Origin: an uncultured Collinsella sp.
GTDB lineage: Bacteria > Actinomycetota > Coriobacteriia > Coriobacteriales > Coriobacteriaceae
Direction: 5' to 3'
DNA length: 8,528 nt
Assembly: GCA_902492545.1 (NCBI GenBank)
Contig: CABULX010000095.1
Span: 1 to 8,528 of the forward strand
Part shown: positions 5,221 to 8,528 of the stretch, in pieces
Position numbering within the stretch: the stretch's first letter is position 1
Layout of the letters: every line of letters starts with the position of its first letter
Program-made: the position numbers and the translations under genes
The notes under the pieces: generated by a model
The model's input: only the letters and a program-made list of their open reading frames with translations
Told to the model about the DNA's origin: nothing
Database searches by the model: none

Positions 5221-5277
5221 ATCGAACCCGCGTCATCAGCTTGGAAGGCTGGGGTTCTACCATTGAACTACGCCCGC
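5204..5277 (-). tRNA. tRNA-Gly (anticodon TCC)
   Basis: A 74-nt cloverleaf with encoded CCA. The acceptor GCGGGCG pairs with CGCCCGC. The D-arm is GTTC-AATGGTA-GAAC. The anticodon loop is CTTCCAA, so the anticodon is TCC and it reads GGA/GGG. The T-arm GCGGG-TTCGATT-CCCGT has one G-T pair. The first anticodon-stem pair (27-43) is a C-A mismatch, where a pair is usual. It is the second gene of a two-tRNA operon, 6 bases after tRNA-Pro. Its 3' end is repeated 200 bp away at 5004-5020. Confidence 0.95.
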
Positions 5278-5283
5278 AAGATA

Positions 5284-5360
5284 TGGTCGGGACGACAGGA
5301 TTTGAACCTGCGACATCCTGCTCCCAAAGCAGGCGCGCTACCAAACTGCGCCACGTCCCG
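5284..5360 (-). tRNA. tRNA-Pro (anticodon TGG)
   Basis: A 77-nt cloverleaf with encoded CCA. The acceptor CGGGACG pairs with CGTCCCG, discriminator A. The D-stem GCGC/GCGC surrounds AGTTTGGTA. The anticodon stem CCTGC/GCAGG has loop TTTGGGA, so the anticodon is TGG. The T-arm is GCAGG-TTCAAAT-CCTGT. It is the first gene of the operon, about 45 bases downstream of the predicted transcription start. Confidence 0.96.
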
Positions 5361-5411
5361 AAGGTGTTGAGCAGCTAAGGTCTAAACCTTGCGTGTCCCA
5401 AAGCGAAGGAA

Positions 5412-5440
5412 ATTATAGGGGAGACTTCGCGCCTGTGCAA
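5412..5440 (-). promoter_or_regulatory. Sigma-70-type promoter of the tRNA operon
   Basis: On the minus strand TTGCAC (5440-5435) and a perfect TATAAT (5417-5412) are 17 bases apart, the ideal spacing. Transcription would start near 5405, about 45 bases before tRNA-Pro. It is the clearest promoter in the window, as expected for stable RNA genes, and it sits just downstream of the brnQ stop codon. Confidence 0.8.
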
Positions 5441-5451
5441 GCGACGATACC

Positions 5452-6810
5452 CTAGCTCCTCGAATGTGCGACAAACTGGCTATGGGCCAGGCCGATCACA
5501 AACGCCACCACGGCGACTGGCGCCCACGCGGCACCGATATCCGCCAGGGGCAATGCATCGAACGGCAGCCACGCGCCCGCAAAGAACGCGTCGCGAACCG
5601 AGGTGATCACGCTCTGCACCGCGACAACGCCGCCAACCCAAACCCACACTTGCGGGTGCGCGTCGCAAAAACCGTGCACCAGGCCCATCAGTACCAGCAC
5701 TATGGCAACGGGGTACAAGGCGTTGAGCATGGGCACCGAGAACATGAGGATCACGTCGAGGCCCACGTTGGAGAGCACGCACGAAAACGCCGCAAACACA
5801 AAGGCGAGAATCGCAAAGGGACGGCGCATAGCCTCCTCGGAAGCCTCCGCTCCCCCCTTAACCACATACGTCTCGCAGAAGTAACGCGAGCAGCAGCTGA
5901 TGAGGCCGATGCACACGTTCATGCAGGCAAGGAAAAAGATCGCAAAGACGACGACCGTGCCGACAAGACCAAAGTGCATAGAGGCCGAACGGGCGAGGAT
6001 GGCGGCGCCGTTAGTAGCATCGGGCATAACCGTGCCGAGCTGCATGCCGGCAAGCGCCAGGCCGCAGTAGATGACGGCCATGAGCACGCCGGCGATCACA
6101 CCGGAACGCGAAATCTCGAAGGCCACGCGCTTGTCATCGGTAACACCCAGCTCGTGGATGGTCTCGGCGATGATAATGCCAAAGGCGAGCGACGCGAGCA
6201 GGTCCATGGTCTGGTAGCCGGTCAAAAAGCCTTGCACGGCGGCGCCTGCATCGTAGGGAGCCTGAGGCGCGGCAGCCGGTCCCAGCGGCGAGATCACGGC
6301 AGCACCCACAACCAGCACGATGAGCGCGATAAGCGCGGGGCCCGTAATGCGACCAAGCACGCGCGTGATGACGCCCGGACGCAGCGTGAGCGCAAACGCG
6401 ACGACGAAGAACCCGATGGCAAACACCAGACGTGCCGTGCCGAGCGAAACACCCTCGGGTAGCAGCGGCACCAGCATTTCGAACGCCGTGGAGCTCGTGC
6501 GCGGAATGGCCAGGCACGGACCGATGGCCAGATACACAGCCGCGACAAAGAACTCACCAAACTTGGGGTGCACGCGCCCGGCCAGCTCGCGGGCCGTACC
6601 GGCGAGCGCGACAGCGATAAAGCCCATGACGGGCAGGCCGATGGCTGCAATCAGAAAGCCGAGCATGGCGACCGGCGTGGCAGAACCTGCCTGCAGCGCC
6701 AGCAGCGGCGGAATAATGAGGTTGCCGGCGCCAAAGAGCATCGAGAACAGCGCAATGCCGACGGTAACGACATGGTCGGAGCGCAGGCCGCGCGGAGCGG
6801 ATGAGGCCAT
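5452..6810 (-). CDS. brnQ: Branched-chain amino acid transport carrier BrnQ (LIVCS family)
   Basis: A 452-residue integral membrane protein, similar in length to E. coli BrnQ (439 aa). The N terminus has the family signature: a charged start (RGLRSDHVVTVG), then LFSMLFGAGNLIIPP (FGAGN at 26-30). Many long hydrophobic segments follow, consistent with about 12 membrane helices. In this family the protein imports leucine, isoleucine and valine with Na+ or H+. The ATG at 6810 is preceded by AAAGGTG and begins the aligned protein; the frame is open 79 codons further up, but that part runs through a terminator and the end of the neighbour gene. It is separated from the selenium operon by a strong terminator only about 24 bases upstream of its start, so its promoter is unclear. 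It appears intact. Substrate range within the family cannot be read from sequence. Confidence 0.92.
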   Translation of the reverse strand: MASSAPRGLRSDHVVTVGIALFSMLFGAGNLIIPPLLALQAGSATPVAMLGFLIAAIGLPVMGFIAVALAGTARELAGRVHPKFGEFFVAAVYLAIGPCLAIPRTSSTAFEMLVPLLPEGVSLGTARLVFAIGFFVVAFALTLRPGVITRVLGRITGPALIALIVLVVGAAVISPLGPAAAPQAPYDAGAAVQGFLTGYQTMDLLASLAFGIIIAETIHELGVTDDKRVAFEISRSGVIAGVLMAVIYCGLALAGMQLGTVMPDATNGAAILARSASMHFGLVGTVVVFAIFFLACMNVCIGLISCCSRYFCETYVVKGGAEASEEAMRRPFAILAFVFAAFSCVLSNVGLDVILMFSVPMLNALYPVAIVLVLMGLVHGFCDAHPQVWVWVGGVVAVQSVITSVRDAFFAGAWLPFDALPLADIGAAWAPVAVVAFVIGLAHSQFVAHSRS

Positions 6811-6830
6811 AGGCACACCTTTCGGGTCGA

Positions 6831-6864
6831 AACAAAAACGGGACGGGCAAATACACCCGTCCCG
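6831..6864 (-). terminator. Rho-independent terminator of the selenium operon
   Basis: CGGGACGGG and CCCGTCCCG form a perfect 9-bp stem around an 8-base loop (6839-6864). On the minus strand it is followed by TTTTTGTT. It lies 23 bases after the stop codon of the aminotransferase gene and just before brnQ, so the yedF-DUF3343-aminotransferase transcript should end here. Confidence 0.85.
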
Positions 6865-6887
6865 CAAGTATAAACGGTCTAGCAGCT

Positions 6888-8027
6888 TTAGCAGGCTAAA
6901 TCGCACAGAGCATCGATAGCCGTGTCGACTTCTTCGGTAGTGTTGAAATACCCAAACGAGAAGCGGACGACGCCCTGGCGCTCGGTCCCCAGCGCACGGT
7001 GCATGAGCGGGGCGCAATGGGCGCCGGGGCGCGTCGCAATCCCCCACCCTTGCATGAGCGCATCCGAGATCTCGGCAGAGTCGATATCGGCTACGTTGAG
7101 CGACACAATCGCAGAGCGCGTCGGCTGGTCAAAGGCACCGTAGAGCTTAATCCCCGGAATCTTGCGCACACCGGCAAGGAAGCGATCAGCGAGCGCACGC
7201 TCGTGGGCAGCAATCGCCTCGACCCCACCCTGGGCCTCGATAAAGTCGAGGCCGGCAGAAAGTCCCGCGATGCCGTGACCGTTGAGCGTGCCCGCCTCAA
7301 GGCGCGTGGGCCACTCGAGCGGCTGCAGTGGGTCGAAGCTGTGCACGCCCGTGCCGCCCATGGCCCACGGAGCCACGTCAATGCCCTCCGCCACGGCCAG
7401 GCCGCCGGTGCCTTGAGGTCCCATGAGCCCCTTGTGGCCGGTAAAGCACACAACATCGAGCCCCATGGCATCCATGTCAATCTTCGCCGTACCGGCAGAC
7501 TGCGAGGCGTCGACGATCGCCAGCGCGCCGGCCGCGTGTGCGATGGCAGCCACACGCGAAACGTCGACCGCGTTGCCGGTCACATTGGAGGCGTGCGTCA
7601 CCACCACAGCACGCGTGCCCGGCATGACCAACCGCTCGAGCTCGTCGTAGTCGAGCACGCCGCTCGCATCGCAACCCGCATGCTCAACCGTCACGCCCTG
7701 CTCCATCGCCAAGCGATTGAGCGGACGTAGCGCGGAGTTGTGCTCGAGCACCGTTGTGACCACACGGTCGCCGGGGCGCACCACGCCATTGATGACGGTG
7801 TTGAGCGCCGCAGTGGAGTTGGGCGTAAAACAAACATGGTCGGCCCGCGGGCAGCCCAGCAAGCGCGCGAGCTTGGCACGGCAACCGTGAATGGTACGAG
7901 CGGCGTCGAGGGCACCCGACGTGGCGCCGCGCCCGGCATTGCCGAGCGAGCACATCGCTTGCATCACGGCATCGATGACCGCCTGCGGCTTGTGCATGGT
8001 CGTCGCCGCGTTATCCAGGTAGATCAT
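6888..8027 (-). CDS. Class V aminotransferase, cysteine desulfurase / selenocysteine lyase type
   Basis: A 379-residue pyridoxal-phosphate enzyme of the NifS/CsdA fold. Visible motifs: MIYLDNAATT at the start, EHNSALRPL with H96, VDASQSAG with D173, TGHKGLMGPQG with the PLP lysine K199, and TRPGAHCAPLMH with the catalytic C338. It should take sulfur from cysteine or selenium from selenocysteine, leaving alanine. It resembles the cysteine desulfurase-like family often found beside yedF in selenium-using bacteria, which suggests a role in selenium supply and not general Fe-S assembly. The ATG at 8027 overlaps the stop of the upstream gene as ATGA, and GGGAGG lies 7 bases before it; an upstream GTG at 8042 adds only five non-homologous residues. 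It is the last gene of the operon. S versus Se preference cannot be told from the sequence. Confidence 0.88.
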   Translation of the reverse strand: MIYLDNAATTMHKPQAVIDAVMQAMCSLGNAGRGATSGALDAARTIHGCRAKLARLLGCPRADHVCFTPNSTAALNTVINGVVRPGDRVVTTVLEHNSALRPLNRLAMEQGVTVEHAGCDASGVLDYDELERLVMPGTRAVVVTHASNVTGNAVDVSRVAAIAHAAGALAIVDASQSAGTAKIDMDAMGLDVVCFTGHKGLMGPQGTGGLAVAEGIDVAPWAMGGTGVHSFDPLQPLEWPTRLEAGTLNGHGIAGLSAGLDFIEAQGGVEAIAAHERALADRFLAGVRKIPGIKLYGAFDQPTRSAIVSLNVADIDSAEISDALMQGWGIATRPGAHCAPLMHRALGTERQGVVRFSFGYFNTTEEVDTAIDALCDLAC

Positions 8028-8275
8028 CGCACGACCTCCCACATGTCGATCACCGTAAAGCCCTCGGTGGGAACGCCCGCCGCGGCGAGTTCGCCGCGCA
8101 GCAGCTCCTCATCGGCAGGCAACGCCTTCCACGCCAGACCGCAACCGGCAGCGACCTCCCCGGGCACGGGAATCGTTCGCCCAGGAAGGCCGCGCTCGAT
8201 GCACAAGGACTCGCAGCCCATGGCGGCCGCCGTGGTGGGAAACGTGATGACAAGCGCCGGGCGCTTCTCCCTCAT
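8024..8275 (-). CDS. DUF3343 (putative Se/S carrier-like) small protein
   Basis: An 83-residue protein starting MREKRPALVITFPTTAAAMGCESLCIERGLPGRTIPVPGE. The pattern TFPTTAAAMGCE, then GLPGRTIPVPGEVAAGCGLAWK, matches the small DUF3343 family, annotated as putative selenium/sulfur carrier-like. C25, C29 and C48 (GCGLAWK) are visible; the Cys in the GCGLAW motif is the one usually shared. The ATG at 8275 has GGAG 5 bases before it; a TTG at 8290 is in frame but lacks support. It lies 19 bases after yedF and overlaps the aminotransferase gene by 4 (ATGA), so the three are one operon. A role in moving or binding selenium between YedF and the desulfurase is inferred from this neighbourhood; no biochemistry is known to me. 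Confidence 0.8.
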   Translation of the reverse strand: MREKRPALVITFPTTAAAMGCESLCIERGLPGRTIPVPGEVAAGCGLAWKALPADEELLRGELAAAGVPTEGFTVIDMWEVVR

Positions 8276-8294
8276 GGCAACTCCAACCAATACG

Positions 8295-8528
8295 CTACGG
8301 GCGCACGACGCGCACGGCCTGCTCCATCTTCTCCACGATCACGTACATGTTGGTGACCTCGCCCACCGCGAGCTGGTCTTTAATGCCATAGTGGTCCAGG
8401 CAGGTGCCGCAGGTGAGAATCTCGACACCCTGCTCCGCCAGGCCCTTCAGGTCGTCGAGCACCGGCGAGCCCTCGACGGTGAGCTTGGCGCCGCCGTTGT
8501 AGAACAGCATGGTCGCGGGCAGTTCCTC
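8295..8528 (-). CDS. yedF: YedF, sulfurtransferase-like selenium metabolism protein (C-terminal part)
   Basis: The last 77 codons of a gene whose start lies beyond the right edge. The visible protein reads EELPATMLFYNGGAKL, VEGSPVLDDLKGLAEQGVEIL, TCGTCLDHYGIKDQLAVG and NMYVIVEKM. That is the DsrE-like C-terminal half of the selenium-associated YedF family, with the conserved CGTC motif. Full-length members also carry a TusA-like N-terminal domain, which would be outside the window. The family is found in genomes that make selenocysteine or otherwise use selenium, and its exact reaction is not settled. An internal ATG at 8510 is not a real start, because the family sequence continues upstream in frame. 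It is the first gene of the visible selenium operon. Confidence 0.85.
   Translation of the reverse strand, partial: EELPATMLFYNGGAKLTVEGSPVLDDLKGLAEQGVEILTCGTCLDHYGIKDQLAVGEVTNMYVIVEKMEQAVRVVRP

Noticed and set aside
4939..5378. Several open frames over the tRNA region (peptides with GDGNRTR or GTTGFEPATS)
   Set aside because: These peptides are the well-known result of translating tRNA genes and their repeats; they are not proteins.
5464..6462. 332-aa plus-strand open frame antisense to brnQ
   Set aside because: Its very His/Arg/Lys-rich, low-complexity product is a shadow of the membrane protein gene on the other strand.
1..8528. CRISPR array, rRNA, transposase or integrase gene
   Set aside because: No regularly spaced identical short repeats with unique spacers, no rRNA motifs, and no open frame with transposase or integrase features were seen.

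Overview
The window reads as chromosomal DNA of a high-GC, obligately anaerobic, selenium-using bacterium. Gene content and codon use most resemble the gut Actinobacteria of the class Coriobacteriia (Collinsella-like). That placement is inferred from the gene set and from memory of protein families, not from a search.

Region 1 (1-3615, all on the minus strand, transcribed right to left) is a formate-to-hydrogen operon. The order is a HydN-like ferredoxin, formate dehydrogenase H (fdhF), a HyfA/HycB-type ferredoxin, and the first 36 codons of a HyfB-like membrane subunit that runs off the left edge. FdhF oxidises formate, the two four-cluster ferredoxins carry electrons, and HyfB would anchor a membrane [NiFe]-hydrogenase encoded further left. 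fdhF is a selenoprotein gene. Its reading frame is interrupted by one TGA at codon 140, the selenocysteine position of E. coli FdhF. A SECIS-type hairpin with a GGUCU loop follows at the same distance as in E. coli. A plain ORF caller splits it into two genes (799-2577 and 2602-3021), so it is given here as one 740-residue CDS.

Region 2 (3616-4044) is a roughly 430-base non-coding gap between the divergent fdh operon and a plus-strand toxin-antitoxin pair. It holds a structured leader with two mutually exclusive hairpins just before the hydN ribosome binding site, and several palindromes that could be operators.

Region 3 (4045-4816, plus strand) is a RelB/DinJ-type ribbon-helix-helix antitoxin overlapping a PIN-domain toxin. 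The toxin seems to lack two of the usual acidic residues.

Region 4 (4817-5451) has no protein genes. It contains an 82-bp near-perfect inverted repeat and two 92-bp direct repeats exactly 200 bp apart. Each repeat carries a hairpin terminator plus the 3' end of tRNA-Gly. A hairpin-rich spacer lies between them. The intact tRNA-Pro(UGG)-tRNA-Gly(UCC) operon follows, with a strong promoter on the minus strand.

Region 5 (5452-6864, minus strand) is the branched-chain amino acid carrier brnQ, preceded by a clear terminator. Region 6 (6888-8528, minus strand) is a selenium-metabolism operon: the C-terminal part of yedF, a small DUF3343 (Se/S carrier-like) protein, and a class V aminotransferase of the cysteine desulfurase / selenocysteine lyase type. 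Its presence 4-5 kb from a selenocysteine-containing fdhF makes biological sense, since the trio probably handles reduced selenium for the pathway that feeds FdhF.
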